NCBI GenBank assembly: GCA_029865225.1
Contig: JAOUHJ010000005.1
Span: 1 to 64,000 of the forward strand
Reading direction: 5' to 3'
From: Nitrospira sp.
GTDB lineage: Bacteria; Nitrospirota; Nitrospiria; Nitrospirales; Nitrospiraceae
Length of the DNA stretch: 64,000 bases
Position 1 is the first letter of the stretch, and each line of letters starts with the position of its first letter. The notes beneath the pieces were generated by a model, which was given only the letters and a program-made list of their open reading frames with translations, did not search any database and was not told the origin of the DNA. Made by a program: the position numbers and the translations under genes. Shown here piece by piece: positions 27,817-36,827 of this stretch.

Positions 27817-27947
27817 GACCGTTCGCACGGCAGCTGTTGCCATCCACACACCTCCGACATCGTGATGACAATCCGAGAACTGTGGCTCGGTAGTCTGCCC
27901 TTGGATCGTGCGGGGTGTCTGGACGCGCCAACCGGCGGTAAGCCACG

Positions 27948-28373
27948 CTAAGGTTCTTTGGATGAACCCTGTCGCCGCATACTCAACCGTTCAATTCGTT
28001 CTCCCACATCACGATAGGCCGGATCCTCTCGCCTAATCCATCGATAGGCTTCCAGTGTTTCCGCGATCCTGCCTAATGATTCAAGCGTGCGACCGAGCAC
28101 ATAGAGGATCTGCACGGTTTCCTTTGACGACGTTGGGAGAGCTTTGAGTGCTTGTTGAAATGCCGGCACAGCGTCCTCATAGCGACCGGATAGTTTGTAG
28201 CAAAGCCCGATCTGGGCATAGGCCTTCACGGCCAATGCCCTATCTCTGGCGGCTTGTTCAAACTGCTCGATAGCGGCCTTGTACAATCCGGCCTTCTTCA
28301 ATGCAATCCCGCGCTCATACCGTTCAGCCGGGCTTATCGTGTGAGTAGATGTACGACCGACAGGTTCCGACAT
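27948..28373 (-). CDS. small TPR protein
   Basis: This 141-residue protein is made of about three tetratricopeptide repeats (YERGIALKKAGLYKAAIEQF and following). It closely resembles the C-terminal TPR region of the ATPase encoded just upstream (28502-29875), including the segments AQIGLCY, LYVLGR-x-LE and YRDV. It is probably a duplicate of that region that now stands alone. A scaffold role in the exopolysaccharide machinery is inferred from position only. It is the last gene of the minus-strand locus. Confidence 0.75.
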   Translation of the reverse strand: MSEPVGRTSTHTISPAERYERGIALKKAGLYKAAIEQFEQAARDRALAVKAYAQIGLCYKLSGRYEDAVPAFQQALKALPTSSKETVQILYVLGRTLESLGRIAETLEAYRWIRREDPAYRDVGERIERLSMRRQGSSKEP

Positions 28374-28501
28374 GATGCTTCAACGGCCCTCGCAACTACC
28401 CTGGACACCTATGCGCCGACATAAACAGAGTAGGTTTCGTCATGCGCTGTACCGAACGCAGAACAGACACCCGTGTGAATTCCATGAACAGATGAGACAG
28501 T

Positions 28502-29875
28502 CTACTTTTGACTCCCAATCAGAAATCGCTGAAAATTATGGACCACACCGCCGAGCCACGAATGCTTCCGTAAAGCCTCCTCCAACTCCCGCTCCCGACT
28601 TGCGACATCCCGAAAGGATGGAGTCACATGATCAATGCGATGATAGACTTCTAGGGCTTGATCGGTTTTTCCCACGGCCTCGAGACTGCGACCCAAAAAA
28701 TAGAGCACATCCGTCGTATCGTGAGGAAGCGCCGTAGTATCGTTCAGTGCGGTGCGAAAGGCCTGGATCGCGGCATGTGGATCCCGCATCTTGACGTAGC
28801 AGAATCCGATTTGTGCATGAGCTTTGAACCACAGCGCCTTCTCCTTGGCTGCCGAATGGAACAGGTCAATCGCTTCTTTCAAACGCCCCTCATCTTTCAG
28901 CGCCATCCCTCGCTCGTAATCTTCTTCCGATGAATTGACCGAATCTGACGCAGATAACTCATTGACAACGTCGGTCGGTCCAGGGCGTGGATCGGACGGT
29001 GTGAGTTCTGTCGGATCTTCCGGTGCGGCTGCGAGTTCTTCCAATTCTTCCTTGCCGGCGAGCGGAAGGATCCCCCCTTTGATTCGGTCGAGCGCCGCTT
29101 GCGCCACCAACTTCGATGTAATGATGGGCGCCTGCTCTGCATACCCATACGTCAACGTGATATCGGACACCTGATTGATTAATCGTGGGTTCCCCTGGCT
29201 CAATCGATGGATCAGTGCATAGGCCTTGTCCGTAAAGACGTCTTGGTGTCGGCCCGCAACCTGTATTCGATGGCGAATAAAGTTGGCGGTTTCCACCTCG
29301 GACAGCGGCTTCAGATGGTAGTCGACGACGATCCGCTGTGCAAACTGCGTCATATCGATTCGTTTCAGCAAGGTATAGAGATCCGGCTGCCCGGACAAAA
29401 TAATCTGTAACTTTAATGTCCTTCCGTCATTCATATTGGACAACAATCGTAATTCTTCCAACAAGTCGGCCCCCAGACTTTGGGCTTCGTCCACGATGAG
29501 AATGACACGTCGAAGGCGCTTCGACTCTTGCGTCAGAAACTCTGAGAACAGGTGGTAGGCTTCGATTGGATCCAAACGCTTCGTGCTCAGCCCGAGCGCC
29601 AACAAGATCCATGGCAAGAGGTGCTCGATATCGTACCGCGCATTGGTCAGAAGTCCGATTTTGTGCTTACTGCCGTGCTCCGCGATCAGCTTCTGGAGGA
29701 GAGAAGTTTTCCCCATTCCCGGATCCCCGGTCAGCACCATGAAAGACGCCTGACTCACAAGGCCATATTCCAACAGATTGTAGGCGGCCTGATGCTCGGA
29801 TCCAGCATACAGGAACGTACTGTCCGGCAAGAGTGAGAACGGCTTGGTTTTTAAACGATAAAAGGATTCATACAT
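28502..29875 (-). CDS. ExeA-type AAA ATPase with C-terminal TPRs
   Basis: This 457-residue protein resembles the ATPase commonly found in exosortase/EPS loci. The N-terminus MYESFYRLKTKPFSLLPD is the family start. Walker A is GDPGMGKTS near residue 52 and Walker B is ILIVDEAQ near 125. From about 320 it carries TPR repeats, after an acidic Pro/Thr-rich linker. There is no clear transmembrane segment or peptidoglycan-binding domain, unlike GspA/ExeA. It probably powers or regulates assembly of the envelope complex encoded upstream. Confidence 0.82.
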   Translation of the reverse strand: MYESFYRLKTKPFSLLPDSTFLYAGSEHQAAYNLLEYGLVSQASFMVLTGDPGMGKTSLLQKLIAEHGSKHKIGLLTNARYDIEHLLPWILLALGLSTKRLDPIEAYHLFSEFLTQESKRLRRVILIVDEAQSLGADLLEELRLLSNMNDGRTLKLQIILSGQPDLYTLLKRIDMTQFAQRIVVDYHLKPLSEVETANFIRHRIQVAGRHQDVFTDKAYALIHRLSQGNPRLINQVSDITLTYGYAEQAPIITSKLVAQAALDRIKGGILPLAGKEELEELAAAPEDPTELTPSDPRPGPTDVVNELSASDSVNSSEEDYERGMALKDEGRLKEAIDLFHSAAKEKALWFKAHAQIGFCYVKMRDPHAAIQAFRTALNDTTALPHDTTDVLYFLGRSLEAVGKTDQALEVYHRIDHVTPSFRDVASRERELEEALRKHSWLGGVVHNFQRFLIGSQK

Positions 29876-29905
29876 GGTGCTGTGTCTCGGGTTGTTCCGT
29901 ACTCA

Positions 29906-30733
29906 CTACGAAGACAACATGGCCTTCATATCGGCAAGGCTCAATGATGCCCGACCGGCTTTGTTCAATACTGTTCCTAGAACGGGACGCGAATCTCTGA
30001 CGAGCCCGAGCGCACGCTGGAGTTCTTCGCCTGTCGTTTTACCTTCTTCAACGACCATGAGCAGCGCATCCGTATAAGGAGAAAAGGCCAAGACATCAGC
30101 CGTATGCAACAACGGTGGGAGATCAAAGACGACAAAGCGCGAAGGATATCGATGTTTCAACTCCTCGACGAGAGCGACCATTTTGGGGGACGTCAGTATT
30201 TCGGTCGAGTTTGAAATGGCTCTCCCCCCTGGCAAGAGAACGAATCGCCCGATGCCGGGATGCACGAGCAGATCTTCTACAGGCAGATCGTCCAACAAAT
30301 AGTCCGCCAACCCCAGACAGTCCTGTACACCAAAGACTTTATGCACCGTGGGGTCCTGAAGGTCTGAGTCGACGAGGAGGACCGTCTGCGTCGTTTCCAT
30401 TGCAAGACTCACCGCGAGGTTGATCGCCGTGAGCGTTTTCCCCTCTCCGTACCCGGGGCTGGTGACCCCGACGACGTTCCAACCGTTTTCCCGGAGGCGG
30501 TGCGTGACCTGCGTTCGTAGGATCTTGTAGGCGTCGACAAACGCCCCCTTGTTGTACGCAGCCATCACGCGATGTCCCTGCAGAACAGCCCGAGGGATGG
30601 TCAGTGACTTCGTCCGTGTATAGGTGATGGGAGGCGGGACACCCTGCTCCGAAGACCGCTTCGGTGGGGCCTCGGTAGCAGATGTGCCTTTCACTTCTCG
30701 ATAAAGGTCAAGCGCTGTTCGAATTCGATCCAT
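29906..30733 (-). CDS. CpsD/CapB-type tyrosine kinase-like ATPase of the exosortase locus
   Basis: This is a cytoplasmic partner of the chain-length protein encoded just upstream. It has Walker A (GYGEGKT), Walker A' (LLVDSDLQDP) and Walker B (FVVFDLPPLL), as in bacterial tyrosine kinases. The ATG at 30733 follows AGAAGG and gives 275 residues; a longer frame to 30784 would overlap the previous gene. The C-terminus ends LSLADMKAMLSS and lacks the usual tyrosine cluster, so autophosphorylation there is not expected. Confidence 0.85.
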   Translation of the reverse strand: MDRIRTALDLYREVKGTSATEAPPKRSSEQGVPPPITYTRTKSLTIPRAVLQGHRVMAAYNKGAFVDAYKILRTQVTHRLRENGWNVVGVTSPGYGEGKTLTAINLAVSLAMETTQTVLLVDSDLQDPTVHKVFGVQDCLGLADYLLDDLPVEDLLVHPGIGRFVLLPGGRAISNSTEILTSPKMVALVEELKHRYPSRFVVFDLPPLLHTADVLAFSPYTDALLMVVEEGKTTGEELQRALGLVRDSRPVLGTVLNKAGRASLSLADMKAMLSS

Positions 30734-30747
30734 AGCCTTCTTGTTCC

Positions 30748-32520
30748 CTATTCCATGCCAATCCGTCTCAAGGCGGTAAACCACAACACATCCAAGGGGA
30801 TGACAAACACATGCAGAAGCACGAGCGCCGTTCCAATGACCCCAAGTCCTGCCGTTTGGGCAAGTCGTCGTCTGACCCGTATCCGTGATACATCCTCTTC
30901 ATTGGGCATAAACGGAATTACTGCTAAGGGGAAATGGTGCGTGAGCTGGAGGAGCTGCTCCGAAGACCGGATCGAGTGATCCATCGATTCCACAGCCGCT
31001 CCCGCACCGATGCCAGCACCGAGGGCCAGAACAGTGCCTAGCAAAACGATGGCGAGGCGATTGGGTTTAAAGGGTTTTTCGGGAAGACTTGGTGGGTCAA
31101 TCAAAGAAAACCGTTCACCCTTTCGCTGTACCTCCAACCCTTCCGACACCTTGGCTTCCAATAATCGCGACCTGATTTCTTGGTATTTCTGCGCTGACGT
31201 GTCTCGGTCTCTCATGAACACCAAATATTCTGGTTCGATTCCGGGAGACCGTTCCAGACGCGTCGCATATTCGTTCAACCGGCGCTTCACTTCCAGGCGC
31301 GTCTTGCGAAGGGCTTCCAGAGAGGAGAGGGCCGAATTCAACTGCGCCTGCAGATTGATATAGGCCGGGTTTTCAGGCCGTTGTCCTGTGGACGGGCTTG
31401 GCATGGAGCGGAACCTAAAGACCTCCTGTTCGAGAGCCGCGACTTTCCGCTGTGCACGGAGGATATCTGGATGGGCGGTTCCGAGTCTTTCGAGGTCGGC
31501 TGCCAAGGCGGCACGGGCATCGATGAGCCGCTTCGAGGCTTCTTCGCCGTCGGGGAGTTGGCCGGTTTCCTTTTCTAAGGCCTCAATCTCCTGTTTCATC
31601 TTCACGATGTCCGGATGATCTGCCGAGAGATTCGCGGAAGCAGCTGCGTACTCAGCACGGAGCGCCCGGAGTCGTTCGGTCGAATCCAAAATCCGCTCTC
31701 CGGTCACCGAGAGGATCGGAGTGTTCGGTTTGATAGTCGCCAGTTCTCCCTCAAGGTACGTCTTTCGCTCTTCCAGGCTACGGATCTGCTGATCGACATC
31801 CATCAACTCCCGCTCGGCTTGGTTCATCAACTGCTGATTCAGTGCGGTCAACTCCGGCAACGCCCCGTTCGCTCGCCGCTTAAATTTTGCGATTTTTTCA
31901 TCGATGTCGTTGATATGTTGAGCTAGATTTTCTGCTTCCTGCTGCAGAAAAGACGTGGCCTCCTGCGCCTGCCGTTCTCGGCTCTTTAAGTTTTCACCCA
32001 GGAATAAACTCGTCAGTTCATTGGCCACCTGTTGGGCTAATTCCGGGGATCGATTTTGGTAGGTCACCGTAAAGGCAATGGTCGCCTTCGTCGCATGTTG
32101 AGTGCGTTTGTCGACGACATCCGCACTGATGACTTCGACTTCGATATCCTTGATAAAGCGTTTTACAATTTCTTCTGTCGGACTGCTTTTCCGCTCCTCC
32201 TGGTAGAGATTGAATTGCTCAACCACCTTCCAGAGCGTCGTGCGACTCATCACCTGTTGCTTGATGGTCTCAATCCGTTGATCGGCATAACTGGTAATGG
32301 TGGAGCGAACGAGGTCTGAAGGAATTTCCTGCTCTTCGATCAATATCGTCGCCGTCGACTTATAGGTCGGTGGCCAGACAAATGCTAAAGCCACCGAGAC
32401 AGTGAGTAGACCAAAGCTCGTGAATAGAATCAGCTTTCGGCGCCGTCGAAAGGCAGCGAGATACTCAGTGAAACTCTTACCCTGTTCGGATGTCCGTTGT
32501 GAGGGTTGTGTGTTCGTCAT
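30748..32520 (-). CDS. Wzz-like polysaccharide chain-length determinant
   Basis: This 590-residue inner-membrane protein controls chain length and anchors the kinase. It has one membrane segment near residues 32-52, a long periplasmic coiled-coil region (about 150-420), and a second membrane segment near 490-515 (NRLAIVLLGTVLALGAG). A further hydrophobic segment lies at the extreme C-terminus (GLGVIGTALVLLHVFV). The length is that of the exosortase-associated subfamily rather than enterobacterial Wzz (about 330). The outer-membrane barrel gene ends four bases upstream. Confidence 0.87.
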   Translation of the reverse strand: MTNTQPSQRTSEQGKSFTEYLAAFRRRRKLILFTSFGLLTVSVALAFVWPPTYKSTATILIEEQEIPSDLVRSTITSYADQRIETIKQQVMSRTTLWKVVEQFNLYQEERKSSPTEEIVKRFIKDIEVEVISADVVDKRTQHATKATIAFTVTYQNRSPELAQQVANELTSLFLGENLKSRERQAQEATSFLQQEAENLAQHINDIDEKIAKFKRRANGALPELTALNQQLMNQAERELMDVDQQIRSLEERKTYLEGELATIKPNTPILSVTGERILDSTERLRALRAEYAAASANLSADHPDIVKMKQEIEALEKETGQLPDGEEASKRLIDARAALAADLERLGTAHPDILRAQRKVAALEQEVFRFRSMPSPSTGQRPENPAYINLQAQLNSALSSLEALRKTRLEVKRRLNEYATRLERSPGIEPEYLVFMRDRDTSAQKYQEIRSRLLEAKVSEGLEVQRKGERFSLIDPPSLPEKPFKPNRLAIVLLGTVLALGAGIGAGAAVESMDHSIRSSEQLLQLTHHFPLAVIPFMPNEEDVSRIRVRRRLAQTAGLGVIGTALVLLHVFVIPLDVLWFTALRRIGME

Positions 32521-32524
32521 GATA

Positions 32525-33763
32525 TTAGTGGAAGAACGTCCGTTTAGGTGGATAATAGGTCACCATGAATGTCGTCGCGTGAGAATTCGCTGAATCAAGC
32601 TGCGTATCGATGTCGCGCCAGCGATACATGTAGGACACTTCCGCTTGCCACCATTCTAGAAACTTCCAAGACAGTTTCGGTGTAATGCTGACATAGCGGC
32701 TATCTGGAAACACGCCGCCGACCGCCACTTGTGACTTCCCAGAGGTCAGCACTCCAACCACGCTCACGGAGCCGGTAAGCGTTTCTGAGATATCGTACGA
32801 AGCTGACCCCTGCGCTCGATTGGTCTGGATGAGCAATCCAAATCCGCTCGGAACCAAATCTCGTTCGAAGGATGCGCTGACCGCGGCTCGTTCAAATTTC
32901 TGTTGCAGACTTGCTCCGACCAACCAAACCGTATCGTGAGTCGCAAGATTCACCCCGAAGATTTCCGAGACGGATTGGAGAAACCGTGGGCCACCATGCA
33001 CCGTGCCCGTCAGAGATTCACTGAATTCGTGGGTCAGGCTCATGTCGATCCCGGGAAAGTTGGATCGGAATGCGGATGGTGAATCGGTCGTTCTAAAGTC
33101 GAGGTAGGATCCCATGATCTGGACTTGATCCCGTTCGGTCAGCGCATAGCTGAACCCGCCCGACCCACCAAACAGCCGGTAGTCGACCAACCGCCCGCTT
33201 TCATAGGTCGTGTCCGAAAACTGCACCCCCGATTGAAACGATAATTTTTCGGTCAGCATTCTCGTCCACGTCGGGTTAAAGCTCCACTGATTCCGTTGGG
33301 CAAACTGGAGAACAACCCCCGTTGCCTGTAATTCGCTGAGCAGCGTATTGTCACGGGTGAGACCTCCAGAGAATTCGATCACATCTTTCTCCGTCTTATA
33401 GCGGATGGACAATGGCACAAATACGTTCGTAAATTGCCTATCCTCTCCCCCAAAATACCCGACAAAATCCGCCGCAATTCGGCTGCTCACCTCCAGCCGT
33501 TCGCTATTGCCCGATACTTCCATCGCAGGTGTAATCCAATATCCATACGTGTCATCGTGAGTGAGCGGGGTCAGCAGCAAATTGCTGTTGTAGACTGCCT
33601 TGACTCCTAGAGATGGGGCAACCGACCATTCTTCAGCCTGGAGCCTCGACACCACCCCAAGCAGGATGACCACCAAACTGCACATAACGGCGGGAACCCA
33701 CTTGCTACCCCGCGCTCGATTCCACTTCGAACCCTTCAACTGCACCCGCGCAGGAGCCGTCAC
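32525..33763 (-). CDS. outer-membrane beta-barrel protein of the EPS locus
   Basis: This 412-residue protein has a long N-region and a signal segment (VPAVMCSLVVILLGVVSRLQA), then alternating beta-strand-like sequence rich in aromatic and polar residues, ending with the strand TTFMVTYYPPKRTFFH. It matches the barrels that accompany exosortase EPS loci and could be the outer-membrane exit for the polymer. The start is GTG and overlaps the export gene stop by four bases (GTGA). Exact family membership was not verified. Confidence 0.72.
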   Translation of the reverse strand: MTAPARVQLKGSKWNRARGSKWVPAVMCSLVVILLGVVSRLQAEEWSVAPSLGVKAVYNSNLLLTPLTHDDTYGYWITPAMEVSGNSERLEVSSRIAADFVGYFGGEDRQFTNVFVPLSIRYKTEKDVIEFSGGLTRDNTLLSELQATGVVLQFAQRNQWSFNPTWTRMLTEKLSFQSGVQFSDTTYESGRLVDYRLFGGSGGFSYALTERDQVQIMGSYLDFRTTDSPSAFRSNFPGIDMSLTHEFSESLTGTVHGGPRFLQSVSEIFGVNLATHDTVWLVGASLQQKFERAAVSASFERDLVPSGFGLLIQTNRAQGSASYDISETLTGSVSVVGVLTSGKSQVAVGGVFPDSRYVSITPKLSWKFLEWWQAEVSYMYRWRDIDTQLDSANSHATTFMVTYYPPKRTFFH

Positions 33764-34359
33764 GGCACCATCACAACGTCACCACGTTGGAGAACGATAT
33801 TTTGCTCCAGCGCCCTCCCTTTCCTCATATCCCCATACCGAAAAGGAATGGCGTGCTGTTCTCCTCGCATTCGGCGCATGACTTTAATGTCATTTTCCTT
33901 GGCAAATGGCGTTAATCCTCCGGCAAGACTCAGGGCTTGAAGGACATCGGCGTAATGCCCAATCACATATTCACCTGGTTTGTTCACTCGTCCAACGACA
34001 TAGACTTTGTAACTTGCCACTTTGTTCACTGCCACGGACACGTTTGGATTTGGGATGTACTTCGTCAATCGCTGAACAAGATCGGTACGGATTTGATCCA
34101 CCGTTCTGTCCTCAGCCTGAATGTCACCAATGAGGGGAAATGAAAACATCCCATCCGGGCGGACCACGACCTCTCGCGTCAGCTGCTCATCTTTCCAGAC
34201 GGAAATCAACAGAACATCTTCAGCCCCTAGCTGGTATTCCGGATCGACCTCGGCAGCCAGGGCCGTTGTCATGATTTCTCCTCCAATGACGGAGAAACCA
34301 CCCATCACCACAGACATCAGGAGCACTCGCCCCATAACTGTTCGAACGACACCACACAT
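33760..34359 (-). CDS. Wza-like polysaccharide export protein
   Basis: This is a periplasmic or outer-membrane export component. The ATG at 34359 has AAAGGAG in front and yields 199 residues; the longer open frame to 34500 runs into the upstream TPR gene. A signal peptide ends near TTALAA. Then follow the poly-export domain (YQLGAEDVLLISVWKDEQL) and an SLBB-type domain (YVVGRVNKPGEYVI). It lacks an obvious lipobox and the C-terminal helix of E. coli Wza, so the barrel protein encoded next may complete the pore. Confidence 0.88.
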   Translation of the reverse strand: MCGVVRTVMGRVLLMSVVMGGFSVIGGEIMTTALAAEVDPEYQLGAEDVLLISVWKDEQLTREVVVRPDGMFSFPLIGDIQAEDRTVDQIRTDLVQRLTKYIPNPNVSVAVNKVASYKVYVVGRVNKPGEYVIGHYADVLQALSLAGGLTPFAKENDIKVMRRMRGEQHAIPFRYGDMRKGRALEQNIVLQRGDVVMVP

Positions 34360-34369
34360 AACGTCTCCT

Positions 34370-36754
34370 TTATCCTCTGAGTTCTGCGAGGGTTTGTTCT
34401 GCCTCAGATCTGCCTTCAAATGCATCCGAACTCTTGAGAGCCCTTGATAGATGCATCCGAGCATCCGCACGTTTCCCGGACTGCGTGAAGGCGATCCCAA
34501 GATGATAATTCAGCACCGAACTATCCGGAGATTTGGCGACCGCAGACTTCAGCAAACGAATCGCCTCTTCTTGATGCCCCATCTTGAACCGCACCCAACC
34601 AAGGGTATCGATGAATAGAGGGTGTGGGGCGTCTTTTTCAAAATCGCGACTCAGGGCAAACGCCTTTTGCAGGCTTGACGGATCGCCCTTTCGATCCACC
34701 AGCAACACGGCCAAGTTATTCGCCGCCAAGACATTCCGTGGATTCAGACGCAGCACCGCTTCATACGCGGCCATCGCCCCATCAACCTGTCCCTGTGCAG
34801 AACGCGAGGAAGCCAGCAGCATGTATAACTCTTCGCTTTCCGGATTAGCCTTCAGACCATCTTCGACGATTTGCACAGCAACCGCGGGCTGTTTCTCTGA
34901 GAGTGACAACCCGGCCCAATTCAACCATGGCGTCAGCCATTTTGGATTTAATCGCACCGCCTCCCGATATTCTCGAGCTGCCGCTTCACGCTCGCCCAGA
35001 AGAGACAACACTTCCCCCAGTAATCCATGCGCAAAGGGATGATCCGATCGAGCCGCGAGGAGGGCCTGCAAGCGACCCCGAGCCTTAGCTGTCTGTCGTT
35101 GAGACACCTCCACTTTGAGCAAAGCCAGCAGTGGTTCTGGCTCGTTGGGAGCCGAGACAATCGCCCGCTCATACGCACGCCCCGCGTCATTCAATCGATG
35201 TTGTGCCTCATAAAACCGTCCTTCCGCCAGCAGTGCGACGTGGTTCTCACCTGACACGCGGCGAAGCTGCGCCAAGGTTCGCTCTGCTCCCGACCAATTC
35301 TTCGTCATCAAATCCAGTGTCATGAGCATGTCTAGAGCCGCAACATCATCGGGACGCTGCTTCAGCAGATCGTCGAGTCGAGCACGTGCTTGCTGATACC
35401 TGCCACTCCGACTCTCCAGAACCGCTAGCGATCGCTTGGCCTCGACCTGATCGGGATACAGAACAACGGCCCGCTCAAGACTTTCCTTCGCTAGATTGGT
35501 TTCTCCAGTGAGCTGGTAGGCCTGGCCCAATAGATAGTGGACCGTCGCGAGTTCTGGTTGATCGTGCAGAACCGTGCGGAATGCCTGAACCGCATCTTTT
35601 GCATTCCGTCTTGCCAAGGCCATACGTCCTGACAGGATCAACCCATCGGAAGATCGAGGATTCTCTTTCAACACCTCCTGCACCTGACGTTCCGCTTCAA
35701 CCTGCTTTCCGGCTAAGAGATCCATTTCCGCCAATCGTACCTTTGCCTCCAACCCAACCGGACCATCTTTGAATTCTTGAACGAGTTCGCTATATCGGTC
35801 TCGTGCCTTTTCGTCTTGCCCGCTCTTTCGGTAGAGTACAGCCAATCCGAACTGTATGTGACTTGCACGCGGCAGATGGGCGGCAGCATCAAGAAGCACA
35901 CGTTCCGCACCAACGAGATCCTTTCGGTTTACAAGAAAGTCAGACAGTGCTAGCCGACGCTGCTCGTCGTCCGGGTCCAATGCAATCGCTTCGCGCAAAA
36001 CAGCCTCAGCCTTACCAAAGGCATCTCGACCGATATAGAAGCGGACCAGCCTGATTCGATGGTCCATGGATAGGGGCTCGGTCTCGATCATGCGACGAAG
36101 GATCGTCTCGGCGCCCGTCCAATTATTTGCGCTGGCGAAAACCGCGCTCAAATTATTGAGGAGATCGAGGTCCTTGGGGTGCTGCTGGAGCGCACGCTGA
36201 AGCGCCTGCTCTGCCTCTCCATACCGTTTCTGATGTCGATATAACGTCGCTAGGAGGATGGCGACATCCGGCTCTGTCGGAAACTCCTTGGCGAGGGCCT
36301 CGGCCTTGGGAGTGGCCACGGAAACGCCTTGCTCCGTCACAGTCTGCGCCGCAATCTTTAGAGCGGCAGCTTGAGGATGTCGTGGATCTTTACGTAGGAC
36401 TGCATCAGCAACCTCCGACACCTGATCTGTCAGCCCAGCTTCAAGATAATATTTCCCCAGTGTAATGAGAGCGGCCGCGTGATCGGGAACCAATCTGACG
36501 GTTTCCTGGTATAACTGCACCGCGTTACGCCAATTCTTTTCCTTTTCTTCCACCCGAGCAAAGAGGTAATAGGCCTCTCCGTCCTTGGGATCAATTTTCA
36601 GGACGTTTCGGAGCGCGACTCTGGCTTTGGGATAATTCGCGGCATCCATATATTCATGCGCTCGAGAGAAATACTTTGCTTTTCTCTCTTCAGGACCACC
36701 ACATGCGGTCAGCGTGAATACGATGAAGGCGATGATACTCGGTCGAACAATCAT
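34370..36754 (-). CDS. prsT: TPR-repeat lipoprotein of the exosortase system (PrsT-like)
   Basis: This 794-residue lipoprotein has a signal ending TLTAC (Cys18) followed by about 20 tetratricopeptide repeats covering nearly the whole length. This matches the large TPR lipoprotein found beside exosortase in PEP-CTERM systems. It probably acts as a periplasmic or outer-membrane scaffold for polymer synthesis or export. The stop is 10 bases before the export gene start, so translation is probably coupled. Confidence 0.85.
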   Translation of the reverse strand: MIVRPSIIAFIVFTLTACGGPEERKAKYFSRAHEYMDAANYPKARVALRNVLKIDPKDGEAYYLFARVEEKEKNWRNAVQLYQETVRLVPDHAAALITLGKYYLEAGLTDQVSEVADAVLRKDPRHPQAAALKIAAQTVTEQGVSVATPKAEALAKEFPTEPDVAILLATLYRHQKRYGEAEQALQRALQQHPKDLDLLNNLSAVFASANNWTGAETILRRMIETEPLSMDHRIRLVRFYIGRDAFGKAEAVLREAIALDPDDEQRRLALSDFLVNRKDLVGAERVLLDAAAHLPRASHIQFGLAVLYRKSGQDEKARDRYSELVQEFKDGPVGLEAKVRLAEMDLLAGKQVEAERQVQEVLKENPRSSDGLILSGRMALARRNAKDAVQAFRTVLHDQPELATVHYLLGQAYQLTGETNLAKESLERAVVLYPDQVEAKRSLAVLESRSGRYQQARARLDDLLKQRPDDVAALDMLMTLDLMTKNWSGAERTLAQLRRVSGENHVALLAEGRFYEAQHRLNDAGRAYERAIVSAPNEPEPLLALLKVEVSQRQTAKARGRLQALLAARSDHPFAHGLLGEVLSLLGEREAAAREYREAVRLNPKWLTPWLNWAGLSLSEKQPAVAVQIVEDGLKANPESEELYMLLASSRSAQGQVDGAMAAYEAVLRLNPRNVLAANNLAVLLVDRKGDPSSLQKAFALSRDFEKDAPHPLFIDTLGWVRFKMGHQEEAIRLLKSAVAKSPDSSVLNYHLGIAFTQSGKRADARMHLSRALKSSDAFEGRSEAEQTLAELRG

Positions 36755-36827
36755 GGCTAACGTTCACCCTTATGCGCTGTAAGAAAGTGCTTCGTCTTGA
36801 CTATAGGTTAATACGTAACCCGTTTCG

